Of a stretch of DNA of 64,000 bases, positions 32,657 to 43,776 are shown piece after piece; position 1 is the stretch's first letter; each line of letters opens with the position of its first letter. The position numbers were made by a program, and so were the translations under genes. The stretch is from Zea mays (taxonomy: Eukaryota; Streptophyta; Magnoliopsida; Poales; Poaceae). Below the pieces are notes generated by a model. It had not been told where the DNA came from. It ran no database searches and saw only the letters and a list, made by a program, of their open reading frames with translations. Location: contig NC_050101.1 of assembly GCF_902167145.1 (NCBI RefSeq), forward strand, positions 117,023,789 to 117,087,788, in the 5' to 3' direction.

Positions 32657-34939
32657 CTTAAAGTTGGAATAAAACAAACTACCGACGATATGTTGTCGTC
32701 GGTAGCTGCTAATATCGGCTTCAAGCTTCGGAAAACCGACACTCTTCGATAGAGTGTCGATTACTTTCGCCCCGGTATGGTCACGAACACATCCCAAGGC
32801 CTCTTCATCGATTCCACCAAAGAGCATGGCTCCTAGCTGGTAGCCACAGGAAATGCCATATTCCTGTAGCTCCTTCTTCTCAGCCTCAGATAGTTCTTGT
32901 CCGACCAGGTTCCGAAGATCGAAACCTTCTTCTTTCGAAGCAGCTTCGGCAATTCCTTTCCCTTTGCCAGGCACTGGGGCCATGACCTGTTCTGCAGCCG
33001 CAAATGTTTCTTCTATAGGCATACCCAGTATCAATTTATCAAACCCAGATAAGGTAGCCTCCAGGTTGACAGCTTCGGTGGCAGCTGCAGCTTCGGCCGA
33101 TATGTTTGCTTCGGCAGCAACCTCGGCGCTTATAGTAGGTGCTATCTTAGATGCCGAGGCCGAAGGTGGCATCTTTTCAATGGCTTGCATCACGCTACCA
33201 ATCCTTCGCTTCTTCAGCCCATCTGCCTTCTTTGTAGCCGAAGGTTCTCCTTTCTTCCGAAAAAGCTTCGTTAATTCTGGTCCGAGAGGACTTAGCAGCT
33301 TGATAGGTAAGGATTCAGTCATTATCTTTAAAATCTCTTCTACTTCGATAGTAGGAGGTGTTGAAGGAGTTTCCTCTTCCACCTCAGTCACCTTCGGCTC
33401 TGGAGTTGCAGGCTTTCTCTTCTTCAAAGCCACCGCTTTCGGCTCGGGACTGGATTTTATCTTCTTTAAAGTTTTTTCATCTTCCTTCACCATTCTGGCA
33501 GCCTGCCTGCTCAGAATGCTGACAAACCTTTTCCTTTTTGCCCCCTCGGCACATTTGTTGAGTCGCTCATAATCAGGGTATTCAAAATTTAGAGCGTCCA
33601 TTACTCGGTTCAACCTTCGTTTTGGTCGAGTGCCGAAGGCTGCAGTCATTAATTGATCTTCTTTTTTAGTATAGTTTCCCAAAATTTCATTGCACATTGT
33701 CTCAATCATTTCCAGCCACTCTTGGCAATGCTCCTTGAACTATTTCTCAAACTTAAAACGATAAGGCAATCGAACAAGCTCAAGTTTTTTTGTTCCCTTT
33801 AGCTTCGGCATACTCCATTCACTTGACGTTGGAGATGTTCTATTAGCCAGGTATTCTTGAACCAGATATCTAGTGCTGATTTGTTTAGCCACCACCCTGA
33901 ATTCTAATACAGACAGTTGGCATGTTGATCCTGGTTGCATGTTGCACAAAGGTCTAGTCATTCCGAAGCTTAAAGCCAACGGACACATGACCATCGTCAT
34001 CAGTTTCCCCCTTTTATTTTCATCGGCCTTAATATAAAACCATTCATGTTTCTAGCCGGTTGGCCATTTGGTGCGGTAGCTAAGAACTGGAGGCTTCGTA
34101 TCCTTGAGATACGTGAAGTTGTAGCAGCCAAAATTTTCATGAAGACCATCTGCCCTGGCCTTCGTCTGGTAGTGCAATTCATGCACTCGGTAGAATGCTT
34201 CGGCATCTGGGCTCATCCCTTGGCTTCGGAGGGCCCAGATGAAGACACTAAGCCTAATAATGGCGTTAGGGGTCAGCTGATGAAGATAAATTTCAAAAAA
34301 TTTCAAAACCTCTCCTATCATCTCGTTCAGAGGAAACCGTAATCCTGCTCTGAAAAAACTTTTGAAAACCACTACTTCATCATCTTTCGGCATTGGAGTG
34401 GTTTCTTCTTCGGCAAAACGAACAAGTTTCCTTTCAGCTTCTCCAAAGTATCCCAGTTTCATCATCATGGGCACGTCGGCTTCAGACACAGTAGATTTCT
34501 CAAAATCTATGTGGCTGGGTTTTGATGGGATCAAAACGCTATAATCCTCCTCTTCTTCATCAGCATTTCCTTCTTCAATATCATCATGTTCAGCTTCGGT
34601 AGCAGATGTACCTTCGTCAATGGTTCCCTCTGTCACAGCTAAAACCGACTCTCTCATGACTTCGGAAATCGGAGCTGTCTCGGTGGCCTCGGTCTCCTCT
34701 CCTTCACGAGTCACCCTTGCAGTTGAGCGTACTCTGGCCATCTGATGGATCTTTTGCGGTTTTTACGAAGTTGATGTCTTTTGCAGTTTTGACGAAGCTC
34801 TCTTTTTTGACGAAGTTAACTCAAAATGATGGTCCGCTCGAGAGTGCAGTGAAAAAGCTTCGGCTATGGTTAAATTTTTTTAACAGCACAATAGTGCAAT
34901 GGAAATGAATGTTGTGGTAACTCCACACCTACCCGTCTG

Positions 34940-34947
34940 TTTATATA
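34940..34947 (-). promoter_or_regulatory. TATA box of E2 antisense gene
   Basis: CACTATATAAACAG on the minus strand, about 200 bp before the ATG at 34741. E3 has the identical stretch at 51164-51177 in the same relation to its start. Confidence 0.65.
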
Positions 34948-35191
34948 GTGATGCAGGTGGGAAGGTGAATCGCCAAGTCGCCCGCACCCGCTCAACGGTG
35001 GACCACTCTGTGCCTGGAAGGAGAATCGCTAGATCGCTCGTACCCGCTGAGCGGTGGGCCACCTGGCGCTTGAAATATTTTAATCGTTTCTCGGCAACGA
35101 GCTCATGGAAGGTGTTTTTCCGGACCTTCGGCATTACGAAGCCTTTGAGATTTTTTCACGGATCAAGCTCGTTACGAAAAACAATCTAGCA

Positions 35192-35206
35192 CCACGAAGG
35201 GGCTAC
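35192..35206 (+). promoter_or_regulatory. E2 polypurine tract
   Basis: cacgaaggggctac directly before the LTR at 35207. Confidence 0.7.
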
Positions 35207-35758
35207 TGTTGGGGGCCTCCTTCTTCACCGAAGGTCCTACAAGCAAAAACACCTTCGTCAGTATGATATGCGAACTAACACAGCATGAAGGCACAAGATG
35301 AAGCTACAACCCAGAAAGCTTCGGCATAATGACGCGCCTTGAGACGAACGGTGGCACCGACTTAAAGAGGAAAAGTCGTTCAATCCCTAATAGTTTGTGT
35401 CACATTTGTAATTTGTTATCAGGGACATAAATGTAATCTCGACCAGGCTGCGTCCCACGCCTATAAATAGGTGAACAATAATCCTGTACTGTTCACGCTG
35501 ACTTGTATCCACTCGCACGTCACACTTGGATTTTCGCCTTCTATTAAGCCGAAGGTATAAATATAATTCAATATTGTTCATGTTCATTCATGATGATTTA
35601 ATAAAGATATATTAATGATGGCATATTATTATTCATGTTATTTTCCATGTTTCATATGCTTCTACTTCCATTATTATACACTGTGATGATGAAGGTACCT
35701 CCTTCATAACCTTCGTCTGAAGGTCATTATATCCTAAGGGAAATAATGCTTCGAAGGA

Positions 35759-37040
35759 TGAAAGGGAATTAGGCTTACACCTAGTTCCTAATTGATTTTG
35801 GTGGTTGAATTGCCCAACACAAATAATTGGACTAACTAGTTTGCTCTAGTGTATAAGTTATACAGGTGTCAAAGGTTCACACTTAGCCAATAAAAAGACC
35901 AAGAAATGGGTTCAACAAAAAGAGAGCAAGGGATAACCGAAGGCAGCCCTGGTCTGGCGCACCGGACTGTCCGGTGTGCCACCGGACAGTGTCCGGTGCA
36001 CCATGGAACTCCAAGCCAAACTCTTCACCTTCGGGAAAATCCAGAGGCGCTCCACTATAATTCACCGGACAGTGTCCGGTGCCCCAGAGGAGAGCGACTC
36101 TAGAACTCGCCAGCTTCGGGAATTCGCTCCGCTATAATTCACCGGACATGTCCGGTGTACACCGGACTGTCCGGTGAGCCAGCGGAGCAACGACTACTTC
36201 GCGCCAACGGTCACCTGCAGAAGCATTAAATGCGCGCCAGAGCGCGCAGAAGTCAGGCACGCGCGAAGTGGCGCACCGGACACTCTATAGTACATGTCCG
36301 GTGTGCCACCGGACATCCAGGCGGGCCCAGCAGTCAGAGCTCCAACGGTCGGAACCCAACGGCCTGGTGACGTGGCTGGCGCACCGGACACTGTCCGGTG
36401 TGCACCGGACTGTCCGGTGCACCATGCGACAGACAGCCTCCACCAAACGGCTAGTTTGGTGGTTGGGGTTATAAATACCCCCAACCACCCCACATTCAAG
36501 TCATCCAAGTTTCTCACCTTCCAACTACTTACAAGAGCTCTAGTATTCAATTCTAGACACACCCAAGTGATCAAATCCTCTCCCAATTCCACAAAAGCTT
36601 TAGTGACTAGTGAGAGTGATTTGTTGTGTTCTTTTGAGCTCTTGCGCTTGGATTGCTTTCTTCTTTCTCATTCTTTCTTGAGATCAATACTCACTTGTAA
36701 TCGAGGCAAGAGACACCAATTGTGTGGTGGTCCTTGCGGGGAAGTTTTGTTCCCGGTGGATTTGAGAAGAGAAAGCTCACTCGGTCCGAGGGACCGTTTG
36801 AGAGAGGGAAGGGGTTGAAAAAGACCCAGCCTTTGTGGCCTCCTCAACGGGGAGTAGGTTTGCGAGAACCGAACCTCGGTAAAACAAATCCACGTGTCAC
36901 ACTTCTTATTTGCTTGCGATTTGTTTTTCACCCTCTCTCGCGGACTCGATTATATTTCTAACGCTAACCCGGCTTGTAGTTGTGATTAACTTTGTAAATT
37001 TCAGTTTCGCCCTATTCACCCCCCCTCTAGGCGACTTTCA
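35759..37040 (+). repeat. Opie-like 5' LTR
   Basis: Contains the CCGGAC/GTCCGG palindrome array (35958-36425), TATA box at 36470-36477 and the C-rich end. Lacks a 19-bp unit present at 44089-44107 in the 3' LTR. Confidence 0.9.
36470..36477 (+). promoter_or_regulatory. Opie-like LTR TATA box
   Basis: TATAAATA followed by cccccaacc; the counterpart in the 3' LTR is 44507-44514. Confidence 0.75.
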
Positions 37041-37042
37041 AT

Positions 37043-37055
37043 TGGTATCAGAGCC
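37043..37055 (+). promoter_or_regulatory. Opie-like primer-binding site
   Basis: TGGTATCAGAGCC, a perfect complement of the initiator Met tRNA 3' end, two bases after the LTR. Confidence 0.9.
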
Positions 37056-37088
37056 CGATGCTTCATTAGAGCCTAACCGCTCGAAGTG

Positions 37089-39719
37089 ATGTCGGGAGAT
37101 CACGCCAAGAAGGAGATAGAGACCGGCGAAAAGCCCACTACAAGCCACGGGAAGGCTTCATCGGAAGAGTCCCGCAAAAAGGGAAAGGGGAAGGAGAAGA
37201 AAGCTTCTTCCCACAAGTCGCATCGGAGTGGCGACAAGATAAAGAAGATGAGGAAGGTGGTCTACTACGAGACCGACACTTCATCACCTTCCACCTCCAG
37301 CTCCGCCGCGCCCTCCGTAACTTCTAAGCACTATGAGCGCAAGAAGTTTAGTAAGATCCCCTTACACTACCCTCGCATTTCTAGACATACTCCATTACTT
37401 TCCGTTCCATTAGGCAAACCGCCAACCTTTGACGGTGAAGATTATGCTAGGTGGAGTGATTTAATGAAATTTCATCTAACCTCACTCCACAAAAGTATAT
37501 GGAATGTTGTTGAGTTTGGAGCACAGGTACCATCCGTAGGGGATGAGGATTATGATGTGGACGAGGTGGCCCAAATCGAGCACTTCAACTCCCAAGCCAC
37601 AACCATACTCCTCGCTTCTCTAAGTAGAGAGGAGTACAACAAGGTGCAAGGATTAAAGAGCGCCAAGGAAGTTTGGGACGTGCTCAAGACCGCGCACGAG
37701 GGTGATGAACTCACCAAGATCACCAAGCGGGAAACGATCGAGGGGGAGCTCGGTCGCTCCCGTCTTCGCCAAGGGGAGGAGCCACAAGACATGTACAACC
37801 GGCTCAAAACCATGGTGAATCAAGTGCGCAACCTCGGGAGCAAGAAATGGGATGACCACGAGATGGTTAAGGTTATTCTAAGATCACTTATTTTCCTTAA
37901 CCCTACTCAAGTACAATTAATTCGTGGCAATCCTAGATATACACTAATGACTCTCGAGGAAGTAATCGGGAATTTTGTGAGCTTTGAGTTTATGATCAAA
38001 GGCTCAAGGAAGATCAACGAGCTTGACAGCCCCTCCACGTTCGAAGCACAACCGGTCGCATTTAAGGCGACGGAGGAGAAGAAGGAGGAGTCTACACCAA
38101 GTAGAACACCCATCGACGCCTCCAAGCTCGACAACAAGGAAATGGCGCTTGTCATCAAAAGCTTTCGCCAAATCCTCAAGCAAAGGAGGGGGAAAGACTA
38201 CAAGCTCCGCTCCAAGAAGGTTTGCTACAAGTGTGGTAAGCCCGGTCACTTTATAGCAAAATGTCCGATTTCTAGTGACAGGGGTGACGACAAGAAGGGG
38301 AGAAGAAAGGAAAAGAAGAGGTACTACAAGAAGAAGGGCGGTGATGCCCATGTTTGTCGCGAGTGGGACTCCGACGAAAGCCCTAGCGACTCCTCCGACG
38401 ACGAGGACGCCGCCAACATCACCGTCACCAAGGGACTTCTCTTCCCCAACGTCGGCCACAAGTGCCTCATGGCAAAGGACGGCAAAAAGAAGAAGGTTAA
38501 ATCCAAATCCTCCACTAGATATGAGTCTTCTAGCGATGATAATGCTAGTGATGAGGAAGATAATTTACGTACTCTTTTTGCCAACTTAAACATGCAACAA
38601 AAGGAGAAATTAAATGAATTGATTAGTGCTATCCATGAAAAGGATGATCTCTTGGACTCACAAGAGGACTTCCTTATTAAAGAAAACAAAAGGCATGTTA
38701 AGGTTAAAAATGCTTATGCTCTAGAAGTTGAAAAATGTGAAAAATTATCTAGTGAACTAAGCACTTGCCATAAGACTATAGACAACCTTAGAAATGAGAA
38801 TGCCAATTTGTTAGCTAAGGTTGATTCTATTACTTGTAATGTTTCAATTCCCAATCTTAGAAATGATAATGATGATTTGCTTGCTAAGATCAAAGAATTA
38901 AACATTTCTCTTGCTAGCCTTAGAGAGGAAAATGAAAAATTGCTTGCTAAGGCTAAAGATTTTGATGTTTGCAATGCTACCATTTCCGACCTTAGAAGTA
39001 AGAATGATATATTGCATGCTAAGGTTGTAGAATTAAAATCTTGCAAACCATCTACATCTACCGTTGAGCACACTACTATTTGCACTAGATGTAGAGATGT
39101 TAACATTGATGCTATTCATGACCACATGGCTTTAATTAAACAACAAAATGATCATATAGCAAAATTAGATGCTAAAATTGCCGAGCATGACTTAGAAAAC
39201 GAAAAATTTAAATTTGCTAGAAGCATGCTCTATAGAGGGAGACGCCCTGGCATTAAGGATGGCATTGGCTTCCAACAGGGAGGCAATGTCAAAATTAATG
39301 CCCCTCCTAAGAAATTGTCCAACTTTGTTAAGGGCAAGGCTCCCATGCCTCAAGATAACGAGGGTTACATTTTGTACCCTGCCGGTTATCCTGAGAGCAA
39401 AATTAGGAGTGTTCATTCTAGGAAGTCTCACTCTGGCCCTAATCATGCTTTTATGTATAAGGGTGAGACATCTAGTTCTAGGCAACCAACCCATGCTAAG
39501 TTGCCTAAGAAGAAAACTCCTAGTGCATCAAATGATCATGACATTTCATTTAAAACTTTTGATGCATCATATGTTTTAACTAACAAATCTGGCAAGGTAG
39601 TTGCCAAGTATGTTGGGGGCAAGCACAAGGGGTCAAAGACTTGTGTTTGGGTACCCAAAGTTCTTGTGTCTAATGCCAAAGGACCCAAAACCATTTGGGT
39701 ACCTAAAGTCAAGAACTAA
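37089..39719 (+). CDS. gag: Opie-like Gag with long coiled-coil C-terminus (876 aa)
   Basis: Start ATG 37089 (MSGDHAKKE); an upstream in-frame GTG at 37086 is not a likely start. Residues 1-60 are Lys/Ser-rich. Residues about 110-300 fit the copia capsid domain (PPTFDGEDYARW, TTILLASLSREEYNKV, EVIGNFVSFE). The knuckle CYKCGKPGHFIAKC lies at residues 379-392. A basic/acidic linker follows, and residues about 490-730 are a long coiled coil built from repeats (CNVSIPNLRND.., CNATISDLRSKND..). The tail is basic (KVVAKYVGGKHKGSK, VPKVKN). The frame is intact, much longer than a usual copia gag and typical of Sireviruses. The product would form cytoplasmic particles, and the coiled coil may mediate extra assembly. 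Confidence 0.9.
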   Translation: MSGDHAKKEIETGEKPTTSHGKASSEESRKKGKGKEKKASSHKSHRSGDKIKKMRKVVYYETDTSSPSTSSSAAPSVTSKHYERKKFSKIPLHYPRISRHTPLLSVPLGKPPTFDGEDYARWSDLMKFHLTSLHKSIWNVVEFGAQVPSVGDEDYDVDEVAQIEHFNSQATTILLASLSREEYNKVQGLKSAKEVWDVLKTAHEGDELTKITKRETIEGELGRSRLRQGEEPQDMYNRLKTMVNQVRNLGSKKWDDHEMVKVILRSLIFLNPTQVQLIRGNPRYTLMTLEEVIGNFVSFEFMIKGSRKINELDSPSTFEAQPVAFKATEEKKEESTPSRTPIDASKLDNKEMALVIKSFRQILKQRRGKDYKLRSKKVCYKCGKPGHFIAKCPISSDRGDDKKGRRKEKKRYYKKKGGDAHVCREWDSDESPSDSSDDEDAANITVTKGLLFPNVGHKCLMAKDGKKKKVKSKSSTRYESSSDDNASDEEDNLRTLFANLNMQQKEKLNELISAIHEKDDLLDSQEDFLIKENKRHVKVKNAYALEVEKCEKLSSELSTCHKTIDNLRNENANLLAKVDSITCNVSIPNLRNDNDDLLAKIKELNISLASLREENEKLLAKAKDFDVCNATISDLRSKNDILHAKVVELKSCKPSTSTVEHTTICTRCRDVNIDAIHDHMALIKQQNDHIAKLDAKIAEHDLENEKFKFARSMLYRGRRPGIKDGIGFQQGGNVKINAPPKKLSNFVKGKAPMPQDNEGYILYPAGYPESKIRSVHSRKSHSGPNHAFMYKGETSSSRQPTHAKLPKKKTPSASNDHDISFKTFDASYVLTNKSGKVVAKYVGGKHKGSKTCVWVPKVLVSNAKGPKTIWVPKVKN

Positions 39720-39732
39720 ACTTGTTTTGTAG

Positions 39733-42700
39733 GTTTATGCATCCGGGGGCTCAAGTTGGATCATCGACAGCGGGTGCACAAACCACATGACAGGGGAGAA
39801 GAAGATGTTCTCCTCCTATGAGAAAAACCAAGATCCCCAACGAGCTATCACATTCGGGGATGGAAATCAAGGTTTGGTCAAAGGATTGGGTAAAATTGCT
39901 ATATCACCTGACCATTCTATTACCAATGTTTTTCTTGTAGATTCATTAGATTACAATTTGCTTTCCGTTTCTCAATTATGCAAAATGGGCTACAACTGTC
40001 CATTCACTGATGTAGGTGTCACTGTCTTTAGAAGAAGTGATGATTCAATAGCATTTAAGGGAGTGTTAGAGGGTCAGCTATACTTAGTGAATTTTGATAG
40101 AGCTGAACTCGACACTTGCTTAATTGCTAAGACTAACATGGGCTAGCTCTGGCATCGCCGACTAGCACATGTTGGGATGAAGAATCCTCATAAGCTTCTA
40201 AAGGGAGAGCACATTTTAGGATTAACAAATGTTCATTTTGAGAAAGACAGAATTTGTAGCGCATGCCAAGCAGGAAAGCAAGTTGGTGCTCACCATCCAC
40301 ACAAGAACATCATGACGACCGACAGGCCACTGGAGCTCCTACACATGGATCTATTCGGCCCGATAGCTTACATAAGCGTCGGCGGGAGTAAGTACTGTCT
40401 AGTTATTGTGGATGATTATTCTCGCTTCACTTGGGTGTTCTTTTTGCAGGAAAAATCTCACACCCAAGAGACCTTAAAGGGATTCTTGAGAAGGGCTCAA
40501 AACGAGTTCGGCTTAAGGATCAAGAAAATAAGAAGCGACAATGAGACGGAGTTCAAGAACTCTCAAATTGAAGGCTTCCTTGAGGAGGAGGGCATCAAGC
40601 ATGAGTTCTCTTCTCCCTACACGCCACAACAAAATGGTGTAGTGGAGAGGAAGAATAGAACTCTATTGGACATGGCAAGAACCATGCTTGATGAGTACAA
40701 GACTTCGGATCGGTTTTGGGCCGAGGCGGTCAACACCGCCTGCTACGCCATCAACCGGTTATATCTACACCGAATCCTCAAGAAGACATCATACGAACTC
40801 CTAACCAGTAAAAAGCCCAATATTTCATATTTTAGAGTCTTTGGTAGCAAATGCTTTATTCTTGTCAAAAGAGGTAGAAAATCTAAATTTGCTCCTAAGA
40901 CTGTAGAAGGCTTTTTACTAGGATATGACTCAAACACAAGGGCATATAGAGTCTTTAACAAGTCCTCTGGACAAGTTGAAGTTTCTTGTGACGTTGTGTT
41001 TGATGAGACTAACGGCTCTCAAGTAGAGCAAGTTGATCTTGATGAGATAGGTGATGAAGAGGCTCCATGCATCGCGCTAAGGAACATGTCCATTGGGGAT
41101 GTGTGTCCTAAGGAATCCAAAGAGCCTCCAAATGCACAAGATCAACCATCCTCCTCCACGCAAGCATCTCCACCAACTCAAAATGAGGATGAGGCTCAAG
41201 TTGATGAAGGAGAAGATCAAGCAAATGAGCCACCTCAAGATGACGGCAATGATTAAGGGGGAGATGCAAATGATCAAGACAAGGAGGATGAAGAACCAAG
41301 ACCGCCACACCCAAGAGTCCACCAAGCAATCCAACGAGATCACCCCGTCGACACCATCCTCGACGACATTCATAAGGGGGTAACCACTAGATCTCGTGTT
41401 GCACATTTTTGTGAGCATTACTCTTTTGTTTCCTCTATTGAGCCACACAGGGTAGAGGAAGCACTTCAAGATTCGGATTGGGTGGTGGCGATGCAAGAGG
41501 AGCTCAACAACTTCACTAGGAACGAGGTATGGCATTTGGTTCCACGTCCTAATCAAAATGTTGTAGGAACCAAATGGGTTTTCCGCAACAAGCAAGACGA
41601 GCATGGTGTGGTGACAAGGAACAAAGCCCGACTTGTGGCCAAGGGATACTCCCATGTCGAAGGTTTGGATTTCGGTGAAACCTATGCACCTATAGCTAGT
41701 CTTGAGTCAATTCGTATATTATTAGCCTATGCTACTTACCATGGCTTCAAGCTTTATCAAATGGACGTGAAAAGTGCCTTCCTCAATGGACCAATCAAGG
41801 AAGAAGTCTATGTTGAGCAACCTCCTGGCTTTGAAGATAGTGAGTACCCTAACCATGTGTACAAACTCTCACAGGCGCTTTATGGGCTCAAGCAAGCCCC
41901 AAGAGCATGGTATGAATGCCTTAGAGATTTTCTTATCACTAATGGATTCAAAGTCGGAAAAGCCGATCCTACTTTATTCACTAAAACTCTTGAAAATGAC
42001 TTGTTTGTATGCCAAATTTATGTTGATGATATTATATTTGGGTCTACTAACGAGTCTACATGTGAAGAATTTAGTAGGATCATGACACAGAAATTCGAGA
42101 TGTCTATGATGGGGGAGTTGAAGTACTTCTTAGGATTTCAAGTGAAGCAACTCCAAGAAGGCACCTTCCTAAGCCAAACGAAGTATACTCAAGACATTCT
42201 AAGCAAATTTGGGATGAAGGATGCCAAACCTATCAAGACACCCATGGGAACCAATGGGCATCTCGACCTCGACGAAGGAGGTAAATCCGTCGATCAAAAG
42301 GTATACCGGTCGATGATAGGCTCTTTACTATATTTATGTGCATCTCGACTGGACATTATGCTTTCCGTATGCATGTGTGCAAGATTCCAAGCCGACCCTA
42401 AGGAAGCTCACCTTACGGCCGTAAAACGAATCTTGAGATATTTAGTTTATACTCCTAAGTTTGGGCTTTGGTATCCTAGGGGATCCACATTTGATTTGAT
42501 TGGTTATTCGGATGCCGATTGGGCAGGGTGTAAAATCAATAGAAAGAGCACATCGGGGACTTGCCAGTTCTTGGGAAGATCCTTGGTGTCTTGGGCTTCA
42601 AAGAAGCAAAATTCCGTAGCTCTTTCTACCGTCGAGGCCGAGTACATTGCCGCAGGACATTGTTGCGCGCAACTACTTTGGATGAGGCAAACCCTTAGGG

Positions 42701-42975
42701 ACTACGGTTACAAATTAACCAAAGTTCCTCTTCTATGTGATAATGAGAGTGCAATCCGCATGGCGGATAATCCCGTTGAGCATAGCTGCACTAAACACAT
42801 AGCCATTCGGTATCACTTTTTGAGGGATCACCAACAAAAGGGAGATATCGAGATTGCGTACATTAATACTTAAGATCAATTAGCCGATATCTTTACCAAG
42901 CCTCTTGATGAACAAACTTTTAACAAACTTAGGCATGAGCTAAATATCCTTCATTCTAGGAATTTCTTTTGTTGA
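39733..42975 (+). pseudogene. pol: Opie-like Pol with three nonsense codons
   Basis: One frame of 1,081 codons, +1 relative to gag and open from 39733. Protease is at the start (SWIIDSGCTNHM). The integrase finger (HRRLAHVG...CSACQAGK, about residues 141-185) and core follow, with D in MDLFGPI, D in RSDNETEF and E in VVERKNR. RT has YVDDIIFGS at 42019-42030 (about residue 763). RNase H has DADWAG and [11 protein letters not shown] (about 927-980). The end IFTKPLDEQTF...NILHSRNFF matches a copia terminus. Stops: TAG 40144-40146 (a Trp site), TAA 41254-41256 in the integrase-RT linker, TAA 42871-42873 in the RNase H tail. The copy is therefore inactive for enzymes while its gag is open. Confidence 0.88.
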
Positions 42976-43762
42976 TTTGCACACATAGCTCATTCATATA
43001 CCTTTGATCATATCTCTTTCATGTGCTAATACTAATGTGTATATTGAAAGGAAATTAGAGTCTTCGGCGAAGACAAAGGCTTCCACTCCGTAACTCATCC
43101 TTCGCCGTCGCTCCGAGCCACTCTCCATCTTTGGGGGAGAGAGCATGAGTTCAAAGCAAAAGGACTCCGTCTTTGGTATAATCTTCATTCATTTATTTAT
43201 GACCAAAGGGGAGGGCTTATATCTCACTCAAGTATCCATTTTTGGCGATTCATGCCAAAGGGGGGGGGAAGTATTAGCCCAAAGCAAAAGGACCGCACCA
43301 CCACCCTAATTTTAAAAAAATGATTTTCAATTGGAAATTTCAAATTGGTATCTTGTTATATTCAAAAAGAGGGAGATAGTAGTATTTCAAAATTGATATA
43401 TCAAAACCCTCTTGAACACTAAGAGGAGGATTTCATCTAGGGGGAGTTTTGTTTAGTCAAAGGAAAAGCATTTGAAACAGGGGGAGAAAATTACAAATCT
43501 TGAAAATGCTTCGCAAAATCTTATTCATTTACATTTGATTATTTGCAAAAGAACTTTGAAAAGGATTTACAAAAGAATTTGCAAAAACAAAACAAGTGGT
43601 GCAAGTGTGGTCCAAAATGTTAAAAATAAAAGAAACAATCCATGCGTATCTTATAAGTATTTATATTGGCTCAATTCCAAGCAACCTTTGCACTTACATT
43701 ATGCAAACTAGTTCAATTATGCACTTCTATACTTGCTTTGGTTTGTGTTGGCATCAATCACC
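42976..43762 (+). other. Post-pol spacer with several purine runs, no env ORF
   Basis: No ORF beyond about 80 codons, so no envelope-like gene is visible. Purine-rich runs occur at about 43259-43270 (GGGGGGGGGAAG), 43440-43447, 43480-43488 and 43763-43776. Multiple polypurine tracts near the 3' LTR are described for Sireviruses. Confidence 0.6.
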
Positions 43763-43776
43763 AAAAAGGGGGAGAT
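43763..43776 (+). promoter_or_regulatory. Opie-like polypurine tract
   Basis: aaaaagggggagat directly before the 3' LTR. Confidence 0.85.

Larger units (their letters stand above)
31771..34741 (-). pseudogene. Antisense spliced gene of E2 (PF04195-like)
   Basis: Exon 1 is 34741-32657, a single frame of 695 codons that opens MARVRSTARV. It carries the PF04195-like block (FFRAGLRFPLNEM...LHQLTPNAI...FIWALRSQG) and a variable Ser/Ala/Glu linker. A conserved segment (ELSEAEKKEL...SVGFPKLE...GSLFYSNFK) follows. It has only two stops, both TAG: 34052-34054 (Trp site) and 33740-33742 (Gln site). Intron 1 is 32656-32573 (84 bp, phase 0). Exon 2, 32572-31866, is a coiled coil with two frameshifts. 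Intron 2 is 31865-31795 (71 bp). Exon 3, 31794-31771, adds DDDAEGQ and TAA. The order matches E1 and E3. Function unknown. Confidence 0.7.

Noticed and set aside
32853..33572. 239-codon plus-strand ORF in E2
   Set aside because: It is the reverse of the antisense gene's Ala/Ser/Glu linker. The minus frame carries recognised domains and splice sites.
40144..42873. Stops in the Opie-like pol as programmed readthrough
   Set aside because: Three stops of different type at unrelated places, one at a Trp position, fit mutational decay better.
42976..43776. Envelope-like gene after the Opie-like pol
   Set aside because: Some Sireviruses carry one, but the longest frame here is about 80 codons without signal peptide or membrane segment.
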